From Ochotona curzoniae (Eukaryota; Chordata; Mammalia; Lagomorpha; Ochotonidae): 64,000 bases of DNA. Position 1 is the first letter of the stretch. Every line of letters begins with the position of its first letter. The position numbers and the translations under genes were made by a program. This document shows, piece by piece, positions 43,136-54,616 of the stretch. Where the stretch lies: assembly GCF_017591425.1 (NCBI RefSeq), contig NW_024466512.1, forward strand, positions 27,705,501 through 27,769,500, given 5' to 3'. The notes under the pieces are model-generated. The model was not told the origin of the DNA and made no database searches. It worked only from the letters and a program-made list of their open reading frames with translations.

Positions 43136-43734
43136 AGAGAGAGGTCTGGCTGGAGCAGTGGAAGGAGTGGAGTGAGCATATGAGAAGAGGTCAAAGAGGG
43201 GCTGGGGGCAGGTGCCCAGGACGCAGCCTTTGAAAGGCTTGTGAATGAAATGACATCTGTTGTCACCGTATTTTACAACTATCACCCTTATGTCTGCCTG
43301 CTTTGGAAGAAAGCAGATTGGTTCTTTCGGAGTCACAAGGGACCAAGGAAACCAACCTAGAGTAGGAAGGCTGAGGTCCAGCTGTCCCTCCGGAGTAGTC
43401 GTCAGACACGAAGCCTTGGGTGTGGTTGGAGGTTTAGAGTAGAGTCAGGGTGGCAAAGGGGACAAGGATGACTAATCTGTCTCTCTTTTTGGTAGACTGC
43501 TGGTGAGAGCCGAGACCCTTTCCAAGGGCTCCCGGGCACCTTGGACTTGCCTAGTTCTAGCACCTGTCCATTCCATCCTGATTATCATGTTTCCCTCCTA
43601 AACCCAGCTCCTCCAGGTTAGGGCTCCTGTCTCGTTTACTTACCCTTTTTGCCTCCTCCCCGCCCTCCACCCCCAGACATGAAACTCAGTTCTGATATAT
43701 AAGTAAACAGAGATGGATCAGGAAATGAAAAACA

Positions 43735-43925
43735 ACAGCTAACTGTTGTCGAATGCTTACTGTGTGCTGGACACCAGCTCATCCTTCTGTATGCAGTAAC
43801 TCGCTGAAATCCCTCAGAAACTCTTAGAAACAGAGACAATCACTATCCCACTTCAACAACTGGTAGACTGAGGTTCAGAGAGGCTGCATAGTGCAACTTT
43901 GCCCTGTAAGTGAATAAGCCACAAT
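43735..43925 (+). repeat. MIR-type ancient SINE
   Basis: CGAATGCTTACTGTGTGCTGGACACCAGC, TATGCAGTAACTCGCTGAAATCC, then ACTGGTAGACTGAGGTTCAGAGAGGCTGCATAGTGC. This is the best-preserved MIR here; the block GACTGAGGTTCAGAGAGG is the MIR core. Confidence 0.75.
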
Positions 43926-43953
43926 TTAGCATAGGCAGAGTTCATGTGCAAGA

Positions 43954-43992
43954 TGGATGGATGGATGGATGGATGGATGGATGGATGGATGG
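43954..43992 (+). repeat. (GGAT)n microsatellite
   Basis: About ten tandem GGAT units, nearly perfect. A related, broken GATA/GATG tract lies at 44283-44312. Perfect arrays of this size are usually polymorphic. Confidence 0.95.
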
Positions 43993-43994
43993 GG

Positions 43995-44270
43995 TGAGTA
44001 TCTGGCCCAGTGGCTTGATTCTTTCCCTTCTAGCTTCCTGCTAATGTGGCCCCTTGGAGGTAGCATGTGATGGCTCAGGTAATTGGGACCCTGTGACCTA
44101 CATCAGAGATCTGAACTCATTTCTGGCTGCTGGGTCCCAGCTTCAGTCTGCTCCATCCCTACCTGTCACTGGCATCTGGGGAGTGAACCAGCGACCAGGA
44201 GATATCTCCCTGTCTCTCTCTGCTATCTTTTTCGGTCTCTCTGTCTTTTAAATTAATATAATTTAAAAAT
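43995..44270 (+). repeat. Old C-SINE
   Basis: Sense old copy: TATCTGGCCCAGTGGCTTGATTC, CTTCCTGCTAATGTGGCCCCTTGGAGGTAGCATGTGATGGCTCAGGTAATTGGG, GAGTGAACCAGCGACCAGGAGATATCTC and TCTGTCTTTTAAATTAATATAATTT. The GGAT microsatellite replaces its extreme 5' end. Confidence 0.75.
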
Positions 44271-44404
44271 CCAAGATGTATGAGCAGATAGATGGGTAGA
44301 TGGATGGACAGATAAATGCAACATGTCAGCATTATGATGCAAGGTTTGCAGTTAGGGTTAACAGAAGTAGACAAGGATGCGAGAAATATTAAAAATTGTG
44401 TTTA

Positions 44405-44678
44405 TGGCTTGGTGTGGTAACCTAGTGGCTAAAGTCACCTTGCAAGTGCAGGGATCCCATATGTGTGCCAGTTTGTGTCCCAGCTGCTCCACTTCCGTTC
44501 TAGCTGTACTGCAGTAGAGCCTTGGGACCCTGCACCTGTGTGGCAGACCCGGGAGAAGCTCCTGGCTCCTGGCTTTGGATTGGCTCAATTCTGGTTGTTG
44601 CAGCCACCTGGGGAGTGAACCAGTGGATGGAAGATCTTTCTCTTTGACTTCCCAATGCAAGGAAATAAATTTTAAAAT
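44405..44678 (+). repeat. C-SINE, diverged
   Basis: Sense copy: head GGCTTGGTGTGGTAACCTAGTGGCTAAAGTCACC, GGGATCCCATATGTGTGCCAG, GTGGATGGAAGATCTTTCTC and tail AATGCAAGGAAATAAATTTTAAAAT. The central GGCCTGGGAAAGCAGTC block is deleted. Confidence 0.85.
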
Positions 44679-44699
44679 TTGTATTTACTTGTTGCAATT

Positions 44700-46330
44700 T
44701 GATTGTATTAGTTGATAAAAAAAACCCCAAGGGCTGAAAGTTTCCATCTGCTGTTAATAGGAAGAAGGAGGTATGGGGAGTAAGTGGAAAAGGCACTAGT
44801 CCCCCTGGGTCAGTACTGGAGGCACTAACGTCCCTCGATTGGCCCCTGGGCTCACCAGAGAGGTCACCCCCACATTCTGGATGGTCAGCCTTGCTGAGGT
44901 GGCTAGTGTTACGAGCTCATGCCTTACTTCCTCCCAGAGGGGGAAGTGAGGTGTTTTGTTTGTTTTTTTTTTTTTTTATAATTCTTACCCACAGTGATAG
45001 GCACCGATCTCAAACGTTAGCAATCAAGGAGTTTTGACTGAAAAGGTGAAATTTTGAGTTGTACCTTGGGAGCGTGAGCAGTAGGCTGAAGGTCAGGGGC
45101 ATGTAGCACCTGCAACAGCATGGAGGGCCAGAGAGCACAACGTTCCTGAGGCAGTCATTTGTCCCAGGAGCCACATGCTGTTGAGGTGTGACCAACAGAT
45201 AAGGCTGGAGAAAATCCACAGGCAGGGTGAGTCTGGCGTGTGCCCAGGACAGGAGATTGGTTTACAGAGGGCAGAGTTCTCATGTTCCCATGGTTGTGAG
45301 TGGCTGACTTTCTATATAACCCTTCACTTCCCACAGCAAGAACTCTCTCCTTTTGCTTTCTCTTTGGGAATCACTCCCTCCTCCCATTTTGTTTTCTTCC
45401 TGTCCGACCCTGTCCGCACCTCACCAGCAGCAGGTGGTGTTGCTTCCCATTGATCCTCCACGGCCAGGCAGGTTATGACGAGGAGCCATTTATTCTTGAG
45501 GACGTGGATGTGAACCCCTACAGCATTCAGGACCACTGCTGATAGGCTGTGTATAGGATCGCCACTCCAAAGTTAGGAGGAGGAACGAGACACCTACCTT
45601 ATAAATCGCCAGCCCCAGAATGGGAGACATGCCAAACATCATGAGAGCCCAGAAACAAAGTGGCCGTAGTTTAGTTGCTTAACATGTAGGTGAGGAGTGC
45701 TTCCCACCTGCCTGGCACAGTCTCAAATCTTTCTCATCTTTACTCAAGTGGCATCTTTTCTCCTTAAGGTCTTTTCCGGCTATGCTATCTAAACCTTCCC
45801 TTCTGTTCTCCATATACATGTTTTCTATGAACCCTTTCCTGTTTAGCTTTCTTCTTAGCACTCATCATGAGGTAGCCGAGCATATATTTCCAGTTATTTA
45901 TCAAGTTTATTCTCTGTCTTCACCACTAAATGCAAGCTCTTAGTAAAGCCACGGTCTTGGTTGCTATTGGTTGCTGTGTCTGCAGTGTGTAGATCAGAGT
46001 TGGTACTGAAGATGTGTGTTCAAGTGATTGAATGTGTCATGTCTTAGAACTCTGAAGTTGAAGAGCATTATCTTGTGATGGGCAAAAGACCCACAGCTCA
46101 AATAACATGAAGAGGAAAGGAAGGCAGACGGGCAAGCACGGTGCTCACCGTTAATAATGAAACCCCAGCAGCTGCCTCAAGTTAGCTACTGATCTAACTG
46201 ACAGTCTAATCAAAGTAACTGCCTCCTTTTTCACTGCAGGGTTTGATTACAGATGTGTAGGTTTTTGAATGGTGAAGGGTTTGCAAGTTCTGTTTGCCGG
46301 TTTTTAGAAAACTTTGGCTCCTTGCAGTTC
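44700..46330. other. Unassigned sequence
   Basis: No repeat family or exon recognised, apart from a poly(T) run at 44964-44978. Confidence 0.4.
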
Positions 46331-46334
46331 TAAA

Positions 46335-46465
46335 GAAATAAACCTTTGTAACATTCAAAGCATAGGATCCACTCTAGGGACAGCAAACTAATCTTTTATA
46401 GATTCTGATTTGACTGAATTTTATTAGAAAATTGTGTGCAAACTTCATTTGCCATATGGGAGTTT
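46335..46465 (+). repeat. Possible hAT (Charlie-type) transposon remnant
   Basis: The block CTAGGGACAGCAAACTAATCTTTTATAG resembles the GGGTCAGCAAACT...TTTTCTGTAAAGGG start of Charlie-type elements, and GAATTTTATTAGAAAATTGTG resembles a later block. The match is weak. Confidence 0.3.
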
Positions 46466-48245
46466 TTAAAAAAATTGAGTTTCCTAGTTCTTTCTGTTTT
46501 TTATTTTTTCTCCTTGGCTGTTTTCTGAGTTCTTAGTGATTAATTAAATTTCATTTCTTCTCCACCCAAATTTTCACAAAATGCCCCATCACACTAGAAG
46601 ATCTTGGCATGTCTCACGAAGGTTTTAAAAGAGAAGTTTCCTTAAGCAGAAAGGTCAATGTGTTGTTGGAGATTAAAATTAAAGCTTGAAAGATATCCAT
46701 GCAGCTATCTAAAGGCTTTTCTTTAAATGTTAAAAGACCTTAAAATGTAAAAATCATAATTAATTACTATCTTGGATTTAAGTTAGATGAACCAAATTGC
46801 TCTGTGTGTGTGAGTGTGTGTATGTGTGGGGGGATGTCAAGGTTTAATCAGGAGACTTGGTGCTACCATCTGATGAAAACTTTGTAAATGTTCAAGTTTG
46901 GGCCTTTTCTTCATTGATTCACCAAACAGATCTGAGGAATGTTCTGGGCTGTGGCCCTCGTGGCACCGATTCTTCCATCAGCACAGTTCTTATGCTTGTG
47001 TTTCCAGATGGTTTCACAAAAATGTTAATAACGGCCCATGAGAAGAATGTAAGTTGATTCACTTGTTCAACCACTATAGTACTTGCTGACAGGGCTACAA
47101 TGCCAGTGAAGGATTAAGGTGTGAACATAACTGGCACGGATCGACTCTCATGGCATGTATTTGTAGTGGGGAGAAAGACAACAAGCTGAGAAATCAGTGA
47201 ACAACACACTTAAGCATAGGACTGGTACTCTAAATAAATGTGGCAGGGAGTTGTGGGAGAGGGGTAGTGTGTGTGGTGGTTATAGCTTGAAGGCTTAGTG
47301 ATGCCTCTTAAAGGGGTAAAATGTGGCCTGGGACCTGAATGAGAGAAATAAAATTAGTTTGGAAAGATGAGCTGAGAAGACAGATAGTGGCTGTCAGCAT
47401 TTCATGACCTAAACAGGGATATCAGTTATTCATCCATATTTTTCACTTCTCCCCACATGCACCTGCTGCCCCAAATGGGTGTGGGCTCAAAGTGCCAACC
47501 CTTACTCACTCCCCACAGAAGTAACATAGTCCTCACAAGCTCCAGGCCACCCTTCACAACCCCAAAAGTCTAAGTACTTCTCACCCACAAATTCTGGTAT
47601 TCCTTAAATAATAGTCATTGTGAGTGGCAGCAAAGCAAGAGGTATATTCTACAGCATGGTTGGGCATCTATGGAAAGTCAGCTACGCATTTTACACCTCT
47701 TGAGCATGAAGAAAGAGGACAGAGTGATGGAGAAGAAGACTGCCCAAGACAGAGTTACATAAGTCATGCATGCGAGATTCTGGACTTGGGCACCTGCTGA
47801 ATGGGGCAAGTCTGACAGCTCACAGTCATTTAGTGCATCACATCAATACTTTGGAAATCTGAATAAATCCTTTAGGAAGGTGTCTCTGCTTATTTCTGGT
47901 GGGGAATGTAGAAACCCAAAACTGTGTTTTGGAGCCCAGAAGGAACGCCCTAGAGTCTCCACCCTCGTCCCAGGAGCCTTCCCACCCCACACTCCTGCCG
48001 CCAAGGCTGCAGGTTCTATGACTGTGGGATACTCAGTCCTTTCCCATCTGCCTGCACAAACATTGGCCACTGTTCAAGGCCATCACCTCCCTAAAATTCT
48101 TCCCAGGGATTCCAGCCTCTCAGTCTCTGCTGTGTGCAGCATATCATGCTTGGAGTCTCTGACTTGGTAGATATGCGTTGATTTTCTTAAAAGAATACAG
48201 GTTTACATCACATTATTCTAGTTCTCTCAGACATTCTGGTTTTAA
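46466..48245. other. Mostly unassigned; TG-rich simple repeat at 46803-46835
   Basis: A short TG-rich run at 46803-46835 ends in GGGGGG. The stretch 47195-47400 (GTACTCTAAATAAATGTGGCAGG ... AATGTGGCCTGGGACCTGAATGAGAGAAATAAAA) resembles the ancient repeat at 41840-43400 and may be another copy. The rest is unassigned. No exon is supported. Confidence 0.35.
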
Positions 48246-48249
48246 TGTT

Positions 48250-48560
48250 TGTATTTAAAAGGGCATTTGATACTTGTTCATACTTTTAGGGTATAATGTG
48301 GGATTTACTATACCCATACAATGTGCAGTGATCACATGAAGGCAATTGGCATATCCATCACCTTGTATATTTATGATTTCTTTGTGTTGGTAATGTTGAA
48401 AATCCTTTCTGTTGGCCATTTTGATATATACAACTAATTGTTGTCGACCATAACTGCCCTATGGCACTATGGAATGTTTGAAGTTATTCGTCCTATTCAC
48501 CTGCACCCCCAGTACCCACTAACGGCTTTCTCCAGATCTGCCTGCTTATAAAATTCCTTT
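48250..48560 (-). mobile_element. Ancient L1 fragment, antisense
   Basis: The plus strand reads AGGGTATAATGTGGGATTTACTATACCC, CAGTGATCACATGAAGGCAATTGGCATATCCATCACCTTGTATATTTATGATTTCTTTGTG and TATACAACTAATTGTTGTCGACCATAACTGCCC. These match, in antisense and in order, an old L1 fragment. Confidence 0.7.
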
Positions 48561-48747
48561 CCCAGAGCTAATGCACAGCCCGGTCAAGATACTTCCGAGG
48601 GATGCATGGAAGGCTCCAGGGGAAAGGAAAAAGAGGGCGGGCAGGCAGGTCGAGGGAGGACTGTCTCCTCCTCTAGCTTCTTTGTTGACTTCGGAGAAGC
48701 CTTTTTCAGTTTACATAAAGCTCTTCTAGTTCCAGGTTGCTGTTCAC

Positions 48748-48920
48748 AGCGTGGAAGGTTCTCAAACTCCAGCATGGTAGAATTACCCAGAAAGCTACCA
48801 GAAATGCAGACCTGGGGGATCAGTCCCTCACCCTGTTTTCTCATGTTGCATTTGTAATGGGCACCCTCCTGTCTGCAATGTTACCTACCCACGGACTGCT
48901 TGAGAAGCACTTTCATGATG
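48748..48920 (+). mobile_element. MER5A-type hAT-Charlie MITE
   Basis: GGAAGGTTCTCAAACTCCAGCATGGTAGAATTACCCAGAAAGC, GAAATGCAGACCTGGGG and CTGCTTGAGAAGCACTTTC reproduce the MER5A order (AGTGGTTCTCAAACTTT...AATGCAGATTCCTGGGCC...TTTGAGAACCACTG). Non-autonomous and old. Confidence 0.65.
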
Positions 48921-51375
48921 GAGAGTAAGCTCTCAGTGTCCACCTTTGCCTTCTTTCATATAACAGGATGCTTTCAAGATAGGACCCTCAAGTTCTCAAC
49001 TCCGCCAAACATTTACTTAGCCCAGATATCCTACAAGGTATAAGGACTAGAGCCATAAAAACATGTGGATCACACTTACACTGAAATTGTTTGCTAATCA
49101 TCTGAAATTTGCATTTATCAGGCAGTGGCAGGTAGAAAGGGAAGTGAGAAGGAGAGAAGTTGTAGCCAGCTGGGTCCTCAGGCAAGCAAAATTGGGCAGG
49201 ATGTTAATTAGAGAGCCAAGTGGGAGGGAGGTGGGGGAAGCTGAGTTGGGCTGAGAAAGAAGGACATGGCAGTGCAGGCCCACCAGCTGTAGCTCCTTCC
49301 CCAGATCACATCGCCCTGGGCTGAAATGAGGCCTTGGCTTCCAGGCCCTGTTGGGTTCAATCTCTAGGAAGGATATGACCTTGGCAAGGTAGAAGATCCT
49401 GAAGGACAAGCAGCTCTCTACTGCCGGCATTCCCAGCCGCTGGTGAGACATTCCTTGAACTTGGAGAATCTCGATGTCCCCTACCAGAGACTGGGGCTAG
49501 CCATGAAGCCCGGGTGGGGTCCCAGCATTACAAACGTGTCTTCTTTTGTGCTTGAGAAAGTGTCCTACCTGGATAGAGTGCAGTTTCATTGGTTTGGCAA
49601 GAAGCCTGTGGTCCACAGTCACGCATCCCCGCTGGCTCTTCTCAGCTGGTTCACAGGGCGATATCTTTATAGATGGGAAATTGCACACCTCCACAGACTA
49701 GAATTCTGAGAGGTGAACGAGCAATTCCCAGTGAACCTGTCCGGAGTCCAGAGAGCTGAAGAAAAGCAGGGAACACCGGCCAGCAAAGCTTTCTCGATTC
49801 CCGTCACAGAGTGTGGGCAGGATGCTACACCTGACACTATCTGGGTTCCCTGAGGTGATCTGTCTCCAATTCCTTTGTTCTGTCAGCACACACAGACTGA
49901 CTGTGGTCATGGAAAGGAGGGTCATCCCCACTTGGCAGAATTGCAGGGAGCTTTTCATTAGTACCAGCAGAGTGAAGATGGAACAGCCGTTCTTGTTTCT
50001 GAATATGTTGGAGATTTGTACTTTTTTACATTTTCTGGTGTCTCTGCTTTTTCTTAAGACAGGCGTTACAGCCTCTCTTCTCCTTACATCAATAATTTAT
50101 TTAAAATACTGGTTCCCATAGCAACCTCAAAGGTTAACATCTCATATAGGCCAGAGCAATCTTCAGAAACTATTTATGATATAATAGCCAGATCTTCTTC
50201 ATCTTCCTGAAAAGAGCTACTTAAAACATTCAAAACGCATGTGCGCGCACACATACACATGCGCTGATGGTGGCGTGTGGGATTTTGCAGATTGTTGTAC
50301 CTTGTTACATTATGAATTTCCTGAGAGGTATAGGCATAGCATCGTGCTAGGGGATGTGCAACTATAGGAAAGGAGGCATCCCCCAACAACACTGCACACT
50401 GGCTGAAGGCATTGTTATAGAACCCTCAGATTGGGTCTGCTCAGCTGACCTGCAGAAAGCCCATCACTGACATTGGAGCGGTGTAAGAAAGTGGGTCGGG
50501 TAGCTATTGCTTCATTCCTGCACTCCACAAGGATTAAAGGGTGGAAGTTCTTATGGATTGAAATTGGAGCTGAGAGGTGCATGGTCAGCTCGTGTCAACA
50601 GTGCTTATAACCTTCCTTTGATTGGTCATTGATGCTGTGCTCTTTAGGGCCTGGATCATGACCAGGTGGGTTCCAGTTGGCCAGGCGGTTATGTGAAGGT
50701 TGCATAATTCTGCCCAGATCTGGAATTTACCTTCACAAATCACTCCAGGACAACACTGGCCGTAAAGTTTCTTATCTAATGGTGAGCCAAATGACTCTGA
50801 GTCTGGCAATTAAAATTATATAAGAACAGCAGGCTCACTCCCTCAAGCCAGTGAATTCCTTTGGAGAGAGAACATGCAAGGACATCTCGGGCTAGCCTGC
50901 AGCAGTGAGAGCAGTATTTTTCTGTTATAAAGTTTCAGGGGGTCCCCTTGGGCCACAGACTTCCTCACATTTGTCAGATGTTTCAGATTCACTCCCTTTA
51001 TCTCTCGATTTCACAGAGGAGGAACGCAGATTAAGAGAAAAATGATTCTTGGGAGAACAAAGGTCGGGGCTGAATGTGGATGTGGAGTGGCATAAAAATG
51101 TATTCTACTGTGAAGGACAAAATTGCAACGACTGGCCCCAGTTTCTTCCCTCTGGATTCATTTGTGCCATTCCCCTTCCCCAAGGGCTGCGCCCTCCTGT
51201 GCCCGAGCATGCCCGGGGACCAAGGCAAGCCTCTTCCAGCGAGAGGGATGAGAATCTGGCATGAGGTTTCCTTCAGTGGGTGTCCGTCCCACATCTTGTG
51301 CTGAAACTCTTCAGGCTTTCTTCTCCTTTCTTCAATAATTCTTTCTCATGCCTAATTTCTTTCTAACCTTTAGTA
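48921..51375. other. Unassigned unique sequence
   Basis: About 2.4 kb without a recognised repeat or exon. A short CA/TG purine-pyrimidine run (GTGCGCGCACACATACACATGCGC) is at 50241-50264. Frames of up to 117 codons lack support. Confidence 0.4.
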
Positions 51376-51632
51376 GAGCTAAAATAAAGCATATGGAGTT
51401 TGAAATGGACAGAGTCAAGGTGTGTTTTGAATGTGTTGGTCACAATCATCATGTTCTTTTATTGATCCCTTGATCATTATATAATGAGCTTTTCTGTTTC
51501 TTTTCGTAATAGTTCTGTCTTAAAGGATTTTTTCCCGCTCTGATGTCAGTATATATATTTCTGCTTGCCTTTTCTGATTTCATAGAATATCTTTCTCCAT
51601 TCTTTCACTTTCAGTCTGTGTGTTTCACTGCT

Positions 51633-52009
51633 GACAAAATGCATTTCTTTTTTTTTTTTTAAGATTTATTTATTTATTGGAAAGTCAGATATACAGAGAG
51701 GAGAAACAGAGAGGAACATCTTCTGTCCGATGATTCACCCCCCAAATGGCCACAACAGCCAATGCTATACCAACCCGAAGCCAGGATCCAGGAACTTCTT
51801 CTGGGTCTCCCACGCGGGTGCAGGGTCCCAAAGCTTTGGGCCGTCCTCGACTGCTTTTCCCAGGCCACAAACAGGGAGCTGGATGGGAAGTGGAACAGCC
51901 GGGATTAGAACCCGGATTAGAACCGGCGCCCATATGGGATCTCGGTGCGTTCAAGGTGAGGACTTTAGCCACTAGGCCATTGCGCTGGGCCCGACAAAAT
52001 GCATTTCTT
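51633..52009 (-). repeat. C-SINE with duplicated B box and perfect 17-bp target duplication
   Basis: Antisense full-length copy at 51650-51992 between GACAAAATGCATTTCTT at 51633-51649 and 51993-52009. The B-box unit GGATTAGAACC is present at 51902-51912 and 51914-51924. The 12-bp spacing is the same as in the copy at 40289-40640. It lies within the older L1 fragment. Confidence 0.96.
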
Positions 52010-53062
52010 ATAGATAACGTAGCATTGGGTCATTTTTATTCAGCCAGTCTGTATCTTTTAACTGGGGGGAATTGTAGTCCATTTATATTTGATGTTATTG
52101 AAGGTAAGTAGTGACTTTGTCGTACCATTTTCTTCAATATTTCTTCGTTTTGTTCTCTTGTCATTGGGTTTTATACTTGAGGTGTTTTCATCACAGTGGT
52201 TGTTTCTTTGTCTCTGTATATGTGTCCACATGTTGGATATAAGTATATTTTTGAGGCTGGTCTGGGCATGGTGAGTTTCTGCGTTTTTTTTATGGGCTTG
52301 GAAAGTCCTTAGCTCTCCTTTATGAAAGCGTCACTGGGTAAAGTGTTCTTGGCTATGAGTTACCTTCTTTCAGAACTTGAAAAATTTCTTTCCACTCCCT
52401 CCCAGACTGTAAAGTTTCTGTTGAAATATCTACTGCAGAGATTTCTTTACAAGTAAACCGGTGTTTTTCTTTAGAAAATTTTAGAATTCTCTCTTTGTTG
52501 TTCTGCTAGTTTGGCTATGATATGTGATATGGAGGATCTTTTCCGGTCACGTCTATTTGGGATCGCAGGAACCTGCTCTGCTTGGATCCACATCTTTCTC
52601 CAGGCTGGGAATGTTGCCAGCAATTTTTCTCCTTGTATAGATTTTCTGAACCTTTGGTCTTTTCCTAACCCTCTGGAATTCCCATCATTCAAATATTTGT
52701 TAATTTAATGGTGTTCCCAAGATCTCGGAACACGCCTTCATTCCTTTTTCTTTTTCTCCTTTTTTTGTTTTCAGACTGGGGTATTTTCAAAGACCTTTCT
52801 TCAAGTTCAGATAGTGGTTGGTTTGTTTTTTTTTCTGCTTTATGTAAGTCTGTTAAACGTTTTCATCTGTGTTTTTATTTGACATATTTAATCCTCATCT
52901 CTATGATTTCTGTTAGGTTATTTTTCAAGATATCTGTTCAAATTTCTCATTCATATCATACATTGATTTTCTAGTTTCCGTTAAATATATATATATATAT
53001 TTTTTCATCTCTGAATATCTTTATACAGATTCGTTTATTTTCAGACATTTGTGAATTTCTCC

Positions 53063-53362
53063 TTAAAAAAAAGATTTATTTTTGTTGCAAAGGCAGATTT
53101 ATAGAGCGAAGAGAGACATAGAGAAAGGATATTCCATCCTATGGTTCACTCCCCAAGTGGCCACAAAGGCAGGAGCTGAGATGATCCAAAGCCAGGAGCT
53201 TCTACTGGGTCTCCCACGCGGGTGCAGGGTCCCGAGACTTTGCCCATCCTCCAGTGCTTTCCCAGGCCACAAGCAGGGAGCTGGATGGGAAGTGAAGCAG
53301 TCAGGACATGAACTGGTGTGTGCCAGCACAGAATTTAGCCACTGGCTCCTTGTGCAGGGCTC
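53063..53362 (-). repeat. C-SINE, antisense, in the L1 5' portion
   Basis: AAAAAAGATTTATTTTTGTTGCAAAGGCAGATTTATAGAGCG, CCAGGAGCTTCTACTGGGTCTCCC, CTTTCCCAGGCCACAAGCAGGGAGCTGGATGGGAAG, then a degenerate head ending CTTGTGCAGGGCTCC. It is adjacent to an (AT)n run at 52985-53001 in the host L1. Confidence 0.85.
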
Positions 53363-54489
53363 CAGTTTTGCTTCCTTTGCAATCTGTTACTAACCTGTTG
53401 CTGCCCTAGGAGACAGAATCCTTTTTGAGGTGTTATATTGCCTTGCTTTTCATGCTGTCTGCATCCCTACATTGATATTTGTGCATGTAGCAGGTCATTT
53501 TTGTTTCTATTGTTGTTGATGGAGGTTTTCTTTTCTGAAGATGTGCCTGCACATGAAGGCTCATTTGGCAGACTTCTTTGGCTGTAGTTACCGTTGGGTG
53601 ATGTGTTTAAGTGTCACTGTGATGTATGGTAGCAATGGGAAGGAGATAGCGAACTGGGTCCCAGTGGGATTGTTTAGTCCTTGGCATGCAGGACTTTGTT
53701 TTCTCTCCATGCAAGGGTTTGAAGCTTAGGCACTGGCACTGGGACACAGGAGGTGTTGCAGCCTGGAGGCATGCCTAGTGCTGAGCGCCAAGGGAGCCTT
53801 AGAGTCACGGGATTTATGCATGAGCCCCCTTGGTTGGTAGAGCAATGGGAAGTAGTGGGGAGTCATGGGCCCAAGTCCATCAGCAAGCGCCCCCACCTCT
53901 CTGGAAGCATAGAGTGCTGCATGGACTATTCTAGAAGATCTACTCGGATTCATGATCTTTCTTAGTTTGTGTTTTGAAATGCCCAAGGGCCTCAGTGGTG
54001 AGGACATGCAGCAGCTCTTGTTCCTGGAACAGGACGGCTTCTGACAGTGACTGTTTCCTCAGAGCCATCCAAGATACACACTGCAGCTGTGCCCTGGGGT
54101 GCTGTAGGGAAGGTGATACGATTTTCCTCTCTGAATCAAACTGCCGTGTGCTCTGCAGAGGGCGATCTTTACTGGGTCCTGTTCCGTGTTAAGGGTGGAC
54201 TCGTGTGGCAGTTGAGCAAATGGACTCTGCTGAGACGCCCCCGTTGCCCTCCCTGTTGCACTGGGGGTTCCCAGGACACGCAGCCAGGTGTCAGTCGCCT
54301 GTGGCTTTGTTGCTCTCAGTGCACTGCCAGCTCACGTCCCCAGACCCTGCTGGGCTCCTGCTATTCCAGTGCCGAGTTCACGTGCTCTTCCTTGGATGTT
54401 CACCTCAGACAGCCCTGGATTTGTTGTTTTGAGCCTCCTCTGTGTGGGGTGAAGTGAACACTGGGCACTTCTGTTTGGTCATCTTGAAA

Positions 54490-54616
54490 GTCAGATTGCA
54501 CTTTTTCTAATTAACTTTTTAGAATTTTAGACCAATAAAAAAATGCCTCTCCTAATTACATGGTTTAGCGCATTGTAACAATGTATTCATTCATGCTACA
54601 ATCACCATGATCAGGA
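54490..54616 (-). mobile_element. Ancient L1 3' piece, left of an inserted LTR
   Basis: CAATAAAAAAATGCCTCTCC and AATGTATTCATTCATGCTACAATCACCATGATCAGGATG fit the antisense of an old L1 3' region. The remainder of the same region continues after the LTR at 55217-55545 (TTACAATAACATTTTCAAGATTCACCC...). Confidence 0.55.

Larger units (their letters stand above)
41840..43400 (+). repeat. Ancient L2/MIR-age repeat, split by three C-SINEs
   Basis: The pieces outside the SINEs follow a known ancient repeat in order: GAGTACAATGGACAAATATGCCCTCACTCCTTCTGAAGCTTACATTATAGTAG, AAATGTGAGGAGGGTGTTTCAGAAGGAGGAAGGAGCTGATG, then CTGGCTGGAGCAGTGGAAGG ... ATGAGAAGAGGTCAAAGAGG. I believe it is L2-related but am not certain of the family. 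Confidence 0.45.
51380..54487 (-). mobile_element. 5' portion of an L1 (5' UTR, ORF1, start of ORF2), antisense
   Basis: Read on the minus strand from 54487, the element begins TCAAGATGACCAAACAGAAG, an L1-type 5' start. It runs through a GC-richer 5' UTR (to about 53.4 kb) and ORF1-like sequence. It then has the ORF1-ORF2 junction blocks CCAGTTAAAAGATACAGACTGGCTGAAT (about 52.05 kb) and CAGACTGAAAGTGAAAGAATGGAG (about 51.6 kb) of ORF2. Two C-SINEs interrupt it. The reading frames are full of stops. The 3' two-thirds of a full L1 is absent. Most L1 copies are 5'-truncated, so retention of the 5' end is the less usual case. Confidence 0.7.

Noticed and set aside
53974..54457. Plus-strand frames of 72-136 codons in a GC-richer patch
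   Set aside because: The patch is the antisense of an L1 5' UTR ending at 54487, which explains both its base composition and the lack of stops.
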